Origin: Udeniomyces pyricola
Lineage: Eukaryota; Basidiomycota; Tremellomycetes; Cystofilobasidiales; Mrakiaceae
NCBI GenBank assembly: GCA_039545295.1
Contig: BCIK01000008.1
Location: 302,255-366,254, forward strand
DNA: 64,000 nt
Reading direction: 5' to 3'
The notes under the pieces were generated by a model. The model was not told where the DNA came from. It saw only the letters and a program-made list of their open reading frames with translations, and searched no databases. The first letter of the stretch is position 1, and every line of letters starts with the position of its first letter. Shown here in pieces: positions 22,306-35,000 of this stretch. Made by a program: the position numbers and the translations under genes.

Positions 22306-25080
22306 ATGGTCCACACCACCCCTCTATCATCACCATCATCATCAATACCACCCAAACCCCAGCCCCAACTACCCCTCAAGCTGCCCAAAGAAGTCACCGC
22401 TCTGGCCCTCCATCCATCCGATCGAAATCTCTTGCTCACCGCGTCTGGTCAGTCTCGTCCTACGGCTAATCACATGCCTGTCGTCCCTGACGTGGACGTG
22501 TCTGTACCCTCGACACGCCCCTTGGACGCTGAAAGAATCCTCTGGCTTTCGACTCATAGCTCACCTTGCCTTCTTGATTTTCGCGTTTGCCCTTGCTCTG
22601 GGGCTTGTTTCGTCTCTTCTCCCTTTGCTCTCCTGCAATCGTCCATGCCGCCCATCCGTTCTCGGCCGTCTAACTCGATCCTTCATCACCAACACCATTC
22701 CCATCATCAGAGGACCACTCCCTCCGACTCCATGACCTCTCCACCGGTCGACCCCTTCTGGCCATCGTCGGTCTTCCGACCGAAGTCGCAGCCCTCGTCT
22801 TTGAGTTTCCTCCTTCTAGCCCAGAGCGAGCTCCCTCCGAACCGCCCGCAACTCCACTTGCATCCGCTCCTTCGCCCCCTAACGTCACCAACGCCAATGA
22901 GAATGGATCTGCATCGTGGGTCGATAAGCCGACAATGACATCGTTGTCCTCTTGGGGACGCGTCTGGATCGCGTGTGGAAGAGACGTAAGGATTCCTTTG
23001 TGTATTTATATATCTTCGTTCGGCTGCGTGTCACCCAACCAAGTCCACTGTCCGTCATCCAGCACCCTTGAGTTGCTTACGCCCTGCTGCTGTCTGTCTC
23101 GTGAGGTTACATGCGTCGATATCGTGGCACTCTGAGACATCGCGAACAAATTGATCTCTCCTATAAGCGCATCTGGCTCATACTGCTGATTTTCTCTTCC
23201 ACCTCCTCACCTCCCTTCCGGGCTCACTCTTTTACCATGTTTGACCCTGGCAGCTTCATCTGGTCTCCCTCAGCAAAACACCCTTCGTTCGTCCTTTCGC
23301 TCAGGCAGTCGAACGTTCCGTGTTATCCGTCGCATCAGACGACGTCAATGCCCTCAGCCTATCGGACGACGGAGCTTCTCTCGCATGGTGTGCGGACGAC
23401 GGCAAGGCGGGCTTGGGTTCGTCCTTCTCGGGTGTTTGGCTCTTTTCGACCGTGATTGCTCGTGCTGAGCACACAAGGATCCGAAATAAAAGAAGGGACA
23501 CTGATAAGGGAAGTTGCGTGAAACCGTGACTGATGATGTATACATATCTATATTTGATCTTGTTTTTTGTTTTGTTTCGTTTTGTCTCCACGTGATTATA
23601 GTTGATCTCCGGACGCTTAACAGACGGATATTCAAAGGCAAACATACCAATGTCCGTTCTCAATCCTGATTCCCATCTACCTATCTTTCTCTCTCGCGTG
23701 TTTCGATATACCCTGTTTTGGAGTTTTCGTCCCTTGCTTAGACTCGGACCTTTCTTCGTCTCGTTTGACTCTTTTTTTGTTTTCGTGGGATAGATTGCGG
23801 GATCTATAGCGTTCCTACCTGGTCGACCGGATATCGTCGTTTCGACGTCGTACGATTCGAGCCTTAAGATCTGGCAGGTCTCGACGGGCGCGGTGATGGA
23901 TACGCATTGGATCGGTGAGTCAGCTTTGATCGTGTCGTCATTGAGCTGGAATCGGTTGTGGTCTTTCCTTGCTTCTTAGTAGCAAAGGAAACCCCCAACA
24001 CAGGCGGCAGAAGGAGGAGGGGGGGGGGAACAAAGGAAGTTCCTCGTTCTTTCGACCTTTCAAACAGGACCTCATTGACCAATCTCTACCGTTTACTCCC
24101 TTCCGTTATTGTTTGTGTCATGATCGCTTGAATGAAACTATCAGTTCCCTCTCCAAGTTCCACCTCTCCACTATCCATGTCCCCCAACTTTCCCCTCTCA
24201 CTGACGACAACGTTTTCGCCTTTCCTCCAAGAGACCCTCATCGCGATCGGCACGGCCGACGGAGCCGTCTGGCTCTCCGTCTTTCCTTTGCTTGATCCAA
24301 CGAGCGAAACATATCGTGGAGACAAGGTGGGAGGAGAGAGTGAGAGGGAGAGGAAGAAAAGGTTGAAAGGGAAGTGGCGACCGGGGTTTGTTAGAGCTCA
24401 AGTCGCTAGTGGACCGGTTGTGGGCGTGTAAGTCTGATAGTTTTTTTTTTTTGGGAAGGGATATAGGTTGACCACCCTTTTGAAATGTCATTGCCATATT
24501 CACCTTTTTTTTTCTTTGTGTGTGTGTGTTTGTGTCTTCTGCTGTGTTCCGTCTGGTTGGTCTCTTCTCAAACCAACTATACAGGGCTTTCCTTCCATCT
24601 GTGTCTTGTTCGCCTTCATCTTCCACAACGACGACGACGCCCGCGGCGCCATCATCACCGAGTTCTTATCCATCTAACCCTTACCCCTCCCTCCTCACCC
24701 TGACCCATCTCGGCAAACTCTCCATCTCTTCCATCTCCCTTACTCACACCAAATCCGAAACCATCCCTCCTTCTCCTCCTCCTCCTACCACCAATGGGAA
24801 CAGCAAGAAAACGAAACCGACTCCATCAGCGGCAGCATCGTCGATCGTGGAGGATACCAAGATGGAAGTCGCGTTGGTCGAACGGGAGAGTTGGCAAACA
24901 GAGCGAGTTGCTAAGTCGACGGCGCTGATTGTGGAGCCGTTCTTCGCAAAGGAAGGGGAGGAGGAGGAGGAGGTGGTGGTGGAGGTGGGGGAAAAGGCAA
25001 AGAAATGGAGGGTTTCGGTAGGTGGGATGGGAGAAGGAGAGGGCGTTGGGTGGGTTGAGAGTTGGATCGTTGCAGAATAG
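22306..25080 (+). CDS. WD40-repeat protein resembling WDR53
   Basis: Seven exons (22306-22447, 22711-22985, 23254-23416, 23602-23651, 23794-23914, 24232-24427, 24585-25080) give 480 residues. Joined repeats read EVTALALHPSDRNLLLTASE then DHSLRLHDLSTG, WGRVWIACGRDLHLVSLSKT, DDVNALSLSDDGASLAWCAD then DGKAGLVDLRT, SIAFLPGRPDIVVSTSYDSS then LKIWQVST, and LIAIGTADGAVWLSVFPL. The order and spacing resemble metazoan WDR53 (a DDB1-CUL4-type WD40 protein), particularly the block with HTNIAGSIAFLPGRP. The last exon has a Thr/Ser/Pro-rich insert and an acidic segment (EEEEEVVVEV) before a final tryptophan-containing tail. No C-terminal Utp13 or other accessory domain is seen. The propeller is clear; the WDR53 assignment is moderate. 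Donors include GTTCGT and GTCCGT. Confidence 0.75.
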
Positions 25081-25689
25081 ACACACACAAAAAGAAAACA
25101 AGGATGGAAAGAAAGAAAGATAGAGATAGATAGGAGTGGGACATATACACTGGCTGTCAAGACGGACGGTAGATAGGAGTGGGATATATAAACTGGCTGT
25201 CAAGACGGACGGTAGATGGACTTGATGAGTGACATGTGATTAGCGTAATAGATCGACGACGTTGAGGTATGGATACTGGATTGCACGGCATCGTATCACG
25301 TGTCGCATATATATCAGTCTGTCGACCTCTTCTTATCATGAACGTGAGGAACATGCACGCATATATATATGTATGTGTGTGCGTACATGTATATAAAGTA
25401 CATGCATCAGAATGCTAGTGAAAATATGATCTCTTCGATTCTCTGATCGACTGCGCGCATAAAATACATGATGATGTTCGATCCGACGGCCAACATGCAT
25501 GCATTCTGCACATCTCTTCCTTCAAACTATGGATTGCTTTTCTTCTTCTTCTTCTTTTTTTCTTCTCAATTTGCTCTCCTTTCCTTTCCCTCGTCTCTCC
25601 CCTTATCCTCCGTTTGTTTGTCCTTATCTTTTTGTTCTTCTCTTCTATTTCAGGCCGTTCAAGATGGTCAATTTTTTTTTTCTTCTTCT

Positions 25690-25726
<37 letters not shown>

Positions 25727-25740
25727 TCTAAATTGTTCAT
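25081..25740. other. Convergent spacer between the WDR53-like gene and UTP15
   Basis: This 660-bp region contains a 43-bp tandem duplication (25128-25213), short TA-rich stretches (25361-25396) and a very long T-rich tract (about 25670-25730) next to the UTP15 stop codon. No gene is visible. On the minus strand the T tract would place poly-A just after the UTP15 stop. Confidence 0.6.
25128..25213. repeat. 43-bp direct tandem duplication
   Basis: Copy 1 is 25128-25170 and copy 2 is 25171-25213, sharing AGATAGGAGTGGGA and TGGCTGTCAAGACGGACGGT with two internal substitutions. It lies between two convergent genes. No inverted ends or open frame are seen. Confidence 0.85.
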
Positions 25741-28616
25741 CTAAACGCTGATGGACGCTGGTTGGACGACCCCCGTCGTCTTAGCTCCAACTCCTTCCTC
25801 ACCCTTGTTCACAATCCCTCCTCCCACCTGCAGGCTTCTCCCCCCAAGTTCACTCCTCGACGATCCCGCCGTAGTAGCACCACCACCACCACCACCAACA
25901 GTTGCAGCCACAGCCGTGGCAGCAGCAGCGCCTTGCATTGCATTCCCCAACACCATCTCGACCATCCCTTGGAGCCCGACGAGGACGTCGCGTTGAACTC
26001 GAAGCTCGTCGGCAATCTTTCGGTGGAGCTTGAGGAAGAGATCGTCAATGAGAGGGGATTGACCCATGATTGGGGAGTAGAGGTCTAGCGAAGAAGAAAA
26101 AGGAAGAAAAGAGGAAGGAGAAGATGACGAAGCAGAAAGGGAAGAGAGATAGTAAGGTTAAGAGAAGGGGGAAGGGAAGGAAGAGGAGGGATGAGAACGA
26201 GATCCAGAAGAGAGAGAGAAGAAAAAAAAGATAGAATTACTGACCAACGACGACGAGAGCGACTTGACTGGCCTGAGCGCCGAACCTCGTATCGGTGATG
26301 TTTCGAAGGAGGAACCTCAGAATGGGCTCGAGCGAGACATCGTCCCGACCAGCGAGGGCGATGCGAAGACCGTCTCGATGGATGAGCTCCGTGAGGAGGG
26401 AGAAGGATGTCGTTGGTGGGATGTCCTTTATTATTATTTTTTAATTTTTTTTAAAGAAAAATAAAAATAATGACGAGGCAAAAAAATCGGGGAAGGATAG
26501 GAAGGAGACGACGGAGTGAGGACGGGGATGGGATAGATAGAGGGCGAGAGTTAGTTAAGAGTAGGGGCTTTGATTTTCAAAAGTTGGTTTGGGAAGAAGA
26601 AAGAAGAAAGATTCTTCTCCTTTATTCTTTTGCTTCTTCCTCTTCTTCTTCTTGTTCTAACAGTTCAACTCAGGAGGGAAAGGTTTGTAGAAAATGGACT
26701 AACCCTCTTCAACGCCGCATCCAACGCGGCTCCGTACCTAAACTCCTTCAAGAACCTATCGTAAACCCTCAACTTCTTACTCGCTCCTCCAGCTCCATTG
26801 GCTTTCGCATTCTTCTTCTTGCCGTCGCCAATCTTGACCTCGCCACGTTCGCCCTGGAGGACGCGAGTCTTAGCGGCGGCTTTCTTGGCATCGCGTCCGG
26901 CGTTTTCGGCAGACGCGATGATGGCGCCCAAATCGGCACCGGCCGAGAGGAAAGAGGTGTATGTCGATGGGTTGAGGGGCGTCGAGTCGGACTGGAAGGC
27001 TGAGGAAGGGTTCGCGGGCGTTTTAGGAGGTGCTCGTTGACGGATCGAGAGGGTCGAATCGGAGAGACCGGCGGCAAGGTGTGTATCATCGGGCTAGAAG
27101 TATGCAGAAGGATCAAGATGGGGAAAGAAACGAGAGGATATCCGAAAGAGGCAGAAATGAAAAGACGAGCGTGTTTAGGAGGATAGAAAGTAAATAAGAG
27201 AAGAGAAGGGGGGAGGGGAGAGAAGAGGGGGGATTTGAATCAAAATAATCAAGTCAGTTCTCAGGTCTCAAGGGTCCAGCTCGATAGCACCATCTTTACC
27301 AGTAAAAGAGACAACGGAAACAAACGTACCGAGATAGCAAGACTCAAGACGGGAGCGGTATACCTCATGGTATGAACGACCTTCCAATCGGCGACATCGT
27401 ACACCTTGACCATCTGATCCAATCCACCACTCAAGACCCTTTTCTTGCCGACTCCATCAAAGGCGAGACACGTGATGGTCTTTTGATGGTTACTGACGGC
27501 CCTCAAGCATCTTCCGCCGGCGACGAGGTCCCAAACCCTCACGACGGGCCCACCCGCGGAGAGGACCATGCCGCCTTGGGGGTACGGCAAGACGGCTTCG
27601 ACGGCGTAACCTTCGTGCGCGAGCGTCATTTCGGCTTGACCCGTTCGGGTATCCCAGAGTTTGATTGTGGAGTCGTAGGAACCAGTGAGGATTTGATGAG
27701 GGGAAGAAGGGAGGAAAGCACCAGAACGAACGTAATCGGTGTGACCGGCAAAGGTCATGAGGGGCGTGGACGAGGTGAGGTCCCAGAGCGAGGCGGTCGT
27801 GTCGTCGGAGCAGGAAAGGACATGGGAAAGGTTGAGAGGGGAAAAGGCGGTCACGTGGACTGGTCTAAGAAGATGAGGGGTGTGAAGAGGGACAAGAGTT
27901 TGAGATAAGCATCAGAGCGAGGCAGAAGACGAGATGAGTGACAGAGAGAAGGGTAATGGAGAGCGAGAGAGAAGGAGAGTGGGGAGAGAGCGCGCAAGGG
28001 GCGTACGTACTGTTGATGATGCTTGATTTGCTTGAGGATCTCTCTCGAATTGAGGTTGAAGACCTATGGTAAGATGACAAGTGATGGATGGATAGTAGAT
28101 CCGAGATGAAGCCAAAGAATGGGGAAGAGAGCGGTGATGAGTCGGGTGAAAGAAAGTCGGACTGAGAACTTGAGTATATGCCGATTTGAGAATTGCGTTC
28201 TCCTCCCCCAGACGGATGAGCGCCTTGGCTAGCTGTTGCTCGCACCCAAGAACCTCCCTTTCCCTTTCCCCCTGGCTCGAGTCAGATTGTGTATTTACCT
28301 GAACCATACCAGAGTCATCTCCAGCGACCAAGAGGTTACCATCACTCCTGATTTCACCACTCCTGGCGGTCTCCTTGAACCTAGCGATCGTCTTGACGAC
28401 CTTGTTGGACCGCGGCGCGTAGACTTTGACTTCGCTCGACGCCGTCACGGCCAGTCGGTGAGGTTTGTTGGGAGCAAATTGAACGTGAGTGATGGGAGCG
28501 ACTTCCTTGCAGTACGTCGGGTTGCGGTATCGACGCCAATAGCGCGACTCGGTCGAACGGGTCGTCGTTGGTGGGGGGGCGTGTTTGACAATGGGGGCGG
28601 GGGCGTAGGAGGTCAT
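25741..28616 (-). CDS. UTP15: U3 snoRNP/t-UTP component Utp15
   Basis: Utp15 is a WD40 subunit of the t-UTP (UtpA) complex that starts small-subunit processome assembly and aids rDNA transcription in the nucleolus. Six exons (28616-28299, 28063-28011, 27864-27330, 27093-26704, 26425-26245, 26084-25741) give 606 residues. The start has SRYWRRYRNPTYCKEVAPIT in the usual Utp15 position, followed by KVVKTIARFKETARSGEIRS and LLVAGDDSGMVQVFNLNSRE. The propeller continues with LSCSDDTTASLWDL, ILTGSYDSTIKLWDTRTG and VLSGGLDQMVKVYDVADWKV. The C-terminal Utp15 domain includes RVYDRFLKEFRYGAALDAAL, SLLTELIHRDGLRIALAGRD and LLRNITDTRF. The last exon ends in a Gly/Ala/Thr low-complexity tail. It is divergent from SAC3. 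Confidence 0.95.
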
Positions 28617-29077
28617 GACGGATGGGAAGGGAGTTGTCGCCTGGATAAGGAGAGTGGGTGGATGATTCTATGTGTATATGTATACGGTGGATGTGTGGAT
28701 GTATGTATGTATGATTGTGGGGCAGCAACTGGCGGGGAAGGGCGGGCGGAAGGATGAAGGGTCCAGTGGCTGGAGTGTGAGTCCTTCGTGGTGTGGTGGC
28801 CGGTGGGAGGTGGGAAATGCCAAATCTTGGGACGGTGATAGAGGGTGATATAATTAATGATGATAATTAATAATAAAGAGGCTGTGGCTGGGTGATCGAA
28901 GTGGTTTCATGATAATCATGATAATCATGATCGTGTTGAAACGCGTCGTCTGTTCTCGATGGATCCGTACAGACAGACGCATACACCCATCCTTCCTCCT
29001 TCCTCCTCCTTGTGCCCACCCCTTGGCTCGGCTTGGATCGGATTCAATTGGCATCTTCCCATCTCCCCACCCCCGTC
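28617..29077. promoter_or_regulatory. Bidirectional promoter of UTP15 (minus) and SAC3 (plus)
   Basis: This 461-bp gap separates the two start codons. GTGG/GGTGG-type repeats (28755-28815) and an ATGATAATCATGATAATCATGA run (28909-28930, partly palindromic) are visible. The SAC3 start at 29078 follows a C-rich leader. No factor-specific site is recognised. Confidence 0.5.
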
Positions 29078-32000
29078 ATGCCCCCTCCCCCTCCAACCTT
29101 TCCCAATCCATTCAACACCACGCCCGCTTCTGCTTCGGCCTCTGCTTTTGCCTTTCCCTCTGCGCGACCCCCCCACCCCCATCGCCACCAACAGCCCTCA
29201 CATCACCCATCCCACGCGCCCTCGTCTTCAGCAACCGGTCCACGCGCCTTCCCTTCGGACCCCAACTCGGACACCAAAGGCAAACGTCGGCAGGCACCCA
29301 TCCCAAACCGACCCCCCAAACAGCAGTCTCAACAACGCAACCGACCCGCCCACGCCAATGCCTTGGCCATGGCTGGCGCGCTCGTCGACGATGATGACGA
29401 CAACGTCAACGACGCCGCCAATGAGCTTCCTTTCATTGCCACCTCCAATTCGACACTCATAGAAGATGGTGATGGCACCAAGGCCGAAGCGAGAAGTGCC
29501 AGATTCAACACGAAGCTCGATGGGAACCGGTTCGATCAGGTACATCATCATCCACTTCGGCACACATACGACCCATCTTGACCAAATCAATCCCATATCG
29601 TCATTCATCGCCCACAATCGCTCACCATTCCATCTTTGCTCTCAACCACGACTTTCTATGCTCCTTCTCCTTCTGTCTTACACCCATCCAGTTTCGGACG
29701 ATGCGCGAACGCGAACGAGCCGTAGCAATCGCGACGGGTGCCATTCACGATCCCTCCGCTCCCCAAGTCCACAGCTCGACCCAGCCGTTCAAAGGCACGT
29801 GTACCGAGATGTGTCCGCCATATGAACGCGAGGAACGTGAAGCCAAATTCAACGTCGATCGATGGGAACTGGTACGTGCTTGAAACGAGCCTGGTTTACC
29901 GGTTCTGATCAGGCTTGGATGAGGGATCAAGGCGAGAGATGTGTGTGATCACCCCATGCGACGTAGGCTGATGATGTCGCATACTCGGCCTTTTGATCCT
30001 CCCCTTCACTCGTGGTCTTCTCGATCCTTATCTACCTGTAGCGGGATGGAACTACGAACCGGATTGATCCGACCAAAGCCGTCAAAATGTACCATCGGCC
30101 TGCCGCAGGAAATGAGCAGGCGCTGCCTTCTGACGTCCGAACACCCTATACCTTGCGCGTGAGTTAGTCTGACGGCTGTCTAGTCAAAGTCTCAAGCGTG
30201 TATCTCATAGCTAGAATACAGTTGCTGCACGGAGATGGCCCAGGCAGCCACTAACGCGTACTCGACCGTGATTTCCTCTCATTTCTCTTCCGTACAACGT
30301 CTCGACCGATCCACGCCTTTCTTTGTCCTCTCAGCGAACGCTCGACTACCTCTTCACCACCCTCCTCTCCCAAGATCTCTCGCTCAAAGCTACGCACTCC
30401 TTCATTCGCGACCGCACACGCTCCATTCGTCAGGATTTCACGGTCCAATCCGAAAAGGGCGAGGTCTCCATCGAGTCCCACGAACGCATGGCGAGGTACC
30501 ACATCCATGCGCTTCATGTTCTTTGTGACACAGAGGGGTTTAGTGTCCAGCAGGAGATGGAACAGCTGAGAAAGAGTGGGTCCCTTTGTTGTTGTACCAT
30601 CTTCTCTGCGGATTCCTCGTTATCTAAACGATATGTTGACTTAGCACTGTGCATCCTACTGTTCGATCTATTCTCCTCTTTCTTTCGTCTCATTTTTCTT
30701 TCCCACTTGGTTTTTGACCCCAGTCCTCACGAGTCTTACTCAATTCTACGCCGACAATCGCGACCTCCCCGAAGAAGACCAAATCGAGACGCCGCACGAG
30801 GCCGAGTTTGCGTCGTATGTCCTTCTCACTCATCTTTGGGACACCGACATCCTTCGTCAGACGGAGACTCTGCCCGAAGATCTTTACTGGTCGCATCAGG
30901 TTCAGACGGCCCTTCTGCTCGCGTACCAAGCCCAACGCTCCAATGATCCACACTCGTCCGCCCGATCGAAACCCAACTCGCCCCTGTCGCAGACTTATTT
31001 CTCTCGTTTCTTCGCCGATGTCGCTGGGGAGGATGTCAGTTACCTTGCCGCTTGCCTCGTCGAGAGTCATTTTGGCGACGTCCGCAAGGCGGGACTTGTC
31101 GGCCTAAAAAAAGGGTTGCTCAAGCAGATGAAGGCGATGCCCGTTGAGGACCTCGTTGGTATGCTCGGGTGCGACGATGAAGCCGACGTGGCGGCCGTCT
31201 GCGAGGAATTCGGGCTCAAAGTGAATTGGCAAGGCACCAGCCAGCCCATTCCTATCTCAGTCGAACTCCACCGAGATGCCGTTATTGTCGATAATCGACC
31301 GGCGTTCCATCAGCGACATTCGAAGCGCGTCGTTGACTCTAAGCGCGAAGGTTGGTCCAATATCGACATCATCAACGGTCTCGCCGATGTCAATGCTCCC
31401 TCCCCTACAGCACGCACGTTCTCCAGCCCGACGACCTCAACGTTTCCCCCGACACTCTCGTTTGCTGCCCATCGAGCCCAGTTCCTTTCCTCCTCTGCCG
31501 CTTCCAACCTCGCCGGATCCAAGGCCCCTATCGATCCTCACGCAAAGTACGACCGTTCGAAGCGGTTCAAGCTTACGCCTCTCGCTCCGGCTTTTCCCAA
31601 GAAGAGCTCGCCCTTGGCTCTCAATTCGCCTCTCCTCCCTGAGTCTGGCAGCTCCTCCTCGGGTTCGTCTGGCTCAAGCGGTTCGGGAGGATCAGGAGGA
31701 TCAGGAGGCTCGCTTAGTCTTCCTCAGGCACCATCTGCAGGTAACCCAGCCGGACTTCCACCCAAACCAGCTTCCACTCCTCTCCGCAAGTCCTCTTCCG
31801 CTAGTTCACCCTCGTCCTCTTCCTCCTCCTCGAAAGTACCTGTGCCTCCTTCGAAACAACCTCAACATATCCCTACTGAGCCTTTCCCGAGAGGCCCCTT
31901 TCGACCTCGAATCGTTTCTGCTGGATCCAAGTCTCCCCAGACGTCGCCTCCATCGTTGTCAAAATTTACTGGAAAATCGCCAGCGTCGCCCAAATCCTCG

Positions 32001-35000
32001 CCGTCTACAAAGGAAACCGAGAAAGTTTATCGCCATTCCTTTGCAGCCCCGACGACGGTCGCTCCCGAGTTTGCTCCTCCCGCTTCTCCGTCTGCTGATG
32101 AGATTTCCGCTCAAGCTCTGACTGAACTCGCCTCGAGTCTCCTCTCTGAAGCGACCGAATCGACGCTTCTCAACATTGCCCATCAAGCTTTCGTCCAGAC
32201 GACGACGGAACGTCACTTGGCTTCGCAAGCCCGGTTCGAGGCCGTTCTCGGTCATCTCTCCGAGACATTCGCGAGGGAGATGGTCGAGGAGTTGATTGTT
32301 GGTGTAGGGGAACGAGCGGGAGCGACAGAGGTCGAGAGGCGATGGTTGGGGAAACGATGGTTGAGGCGAATGAGGGAGGTGGGAGAGAGAAGGAGGAGAG
32401 AACGAGAGAGGAGAGAGAGGTTTAGAGGGGAAGTTGAAGGCATGGGTGTAGGAGTTGTAGACTTGGTGGAAGACGAAGACGAAGAAGATGACGAGGAAGA
32501 GGAAGAAGAAGGAGGAGGAGAATCAGGGTTGGATGGAGAGAGCGGGCAACGTCGTATGGGCAAGACACAGCAGCAGTCATTGCAACAGAGTCGTGGCCGT
32601 CTGGCTAGGAGTCTCAATCGACGAAGCGTTCAGAAAAAGACCATTCAGCAAGATCGATTGATCGAAGTAAGCAGTCGGTTTTGTCTCATGGTTCTTCTTT
32701 GCTGCTCTTCCTCGCCCTGTGCTGGCACATTTCTTTTTCTTTGGTTGCGTTGTATGATAAGTCATCCGTAACATCCTTAAAAATTTACTGAACATCTTTC
32801 TTGACGCTCTGTCTCCCTTTTGTCTCTTCCCCCTACTCAAACCCAAACCCTTCTCTCCCATCTCTCTGTCACTTTCTCCCTATGGTTCTCCTTGCCATTG
32901 TCGCTCTACCTTCCCTTCTCAGATCGCTCAAAGCCGAACGACGTTCTGGCAACCTTCGACCTACCTCTCGACCCTCGTTTCTTTCCTCTCTTCTCTGCCC
33001 CTTTTCTCTTACCCTTCCTCAGCCACTTCATCACCGAACCGACACCTGAGAGCATTCGACGTCTTGCTGTACACGGCTTCTCCTTCTCCTTCCTCTTCAC
33101 CTTCTGCTGACGACGAGAACTCGTTGCACGCATTCGAAAATGATAGCGGCAGCAATAGCAGCAGCAAAGCTTCGGATTGGCTCAAGCTGAAGTTTGGATT
33201 CTCATCCCCTTCGTCTTCCTCCTCCTCCTTCTCATCGTCATCTGGCGGTGAGACCCACGGGAACGACGGCGATGGCGATGATGCAGAGGTGAAGGTGAGA
33301 ATCAACGTAGACGACGCATCACATCGGCTACGAGAACGACGTCGGGAAGAAGACGAGACAAAGTGGAAAGGTGGGTCGAGGGATATAGGGTTGGTGGTGT
33401 TTGAAGTCGATCCGAGGTGGATGGAAGAAGAGGATGGTGAATCGTGAGTTTTGGAGTGATTTTACTGTTGTTCTGTGCTTCTTCTTTTTTTCTTCTTTGG
33501 GTTGGTGTTTGTGAAGGGTAAGGGGTGTGGGAGGTTTCTTTCGCTTTCACTCGCTTGACATCGGTATATTTCTGACGCATACACACACACAACCCCTCTT
33601 GTTTCATCGTTATCTCTATCCTCTCCTCGTCTCTTTTCGACCGCTCCCCGGACCAGCCGAACCGCCTCGATCCGATCCGAACGTGCCCGTCTCGACTCCT
33701 TCCTTCGATCATCCTCCCTCCTCCCCCTCTCCAACACTTATGTCCCCCATCTCCTGCTCGTCTCATGGTCATCGTCGACAGAGGCTCAGGCGTATTTGAA
33801 AGAGGTTCGTTTGGTGATCGAAAGAAGAGTACGAAAGAACGAGAGAGAAGAGAGAGGTTGACGAGAATAAACTTTTGTTGATTCCGATTGTTTCGTCTCT
33901 CTTTCTCCCTTCTCCTTCCTTCTCCTCCCCGTTTTATTCGCTTCCTTTCGCTTACGCCAGCTGAACCTCTCGGACCTTCCTTCTAACGTTGGTAACTCCG
34001 CTGTGCTCTACCTCGACACTATCCACGCCGACGATGCATTCGCGCGAACCCTCGACGACCTCTTTCACGTTCAACGGTCCGACGACCCTCGTTCACTCGA
34101 GTCCTCACGAGGAGGATCAAGCGGATGCCGAAGGGAACGGCAAGGGGTGGAAGGAGAGAAACGAGAGGAAGGTCGAGTATGGTTGCAGCCCGTTCGAGAG
34201 TATGGTGTCCAAGGTTCGTTTGGATACAAAATGCTCCACACTCTTCGGCTTTTCTTACCGCTTTCGTCCTCTTTTGTTGATCCCGATATCTTCCTGCTTC
34301 TCATCATCAACAACTTATGGCTCTTGACAATGTTGATATCTCAGGATATCTCTCCGCCGTCGAACCCGATGTCCGCAAACTCATAGATCTCTCTCTCGAA
34401 GCCCTGGGAATTGTCGAATTCGGTGCGTTCTCCCTTTATATCAATCGATCAACATCTTCTCTCTTTTCTCGCCTCCTTCTCCTATCATATCTCAGGCACC
34501 TAACTATGTCTCTTTGATAATCATCCCTGTTCTTAACCTCGACCATCCCGTTTTTGTCGTTTCTAACCTTGACTTTTTTTACGCTTTTTCTATTATTTTG
34601 GTTTTTATTTTTATTTTTTATTTCGTGCAGCTGGTCCGACGCTTCCCGAGATCCTCAATGCCCTCCTCGAGACACTCAATCAACTCACTCATCGGACGAT
34701 TCACGTCCTTCCTCCACCCCTCCCGTCGTCGGATACAGCTTCAGAAGAGGAAGAGGAAGTGGAGAGGAAGAGACAGTTGGAGGACCAATTGAGGTTGCCG
34801 AGGTTCGAGCCGCGAAACGCGATGGATGATTCAAGGTAATTTCAAATCCGTTCCTTCTTCTGTTAATTCAACTTGTTGTGTCTACCCTTTCTCTCTCTGA
34901 GGTATGGAGAGTGCTGGTTGAGCTTCAGTTTGTGACTTGGAACGTAAAGACTCACTAATTATCCCCCCCCCCCTTGTTTTCTTTTTTTNTTNTTTTTNTT

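Noticed and set aside
22448..22710. Additional WD40 exon in the WDR53-like gene
   Set aside because: The open frames here give no WD repeat, while splicing 22447 to 22711 gives an uninterrupted repeat (LLLTASEDHSLRLHDL).
30714..32771. A 685-residue intronless gene within SAC3
   Set aside because: It is SAC3 exon 5 with flanking intron sequence; upstream and downstream exons join in phase and complete the SAC3 family pattern.
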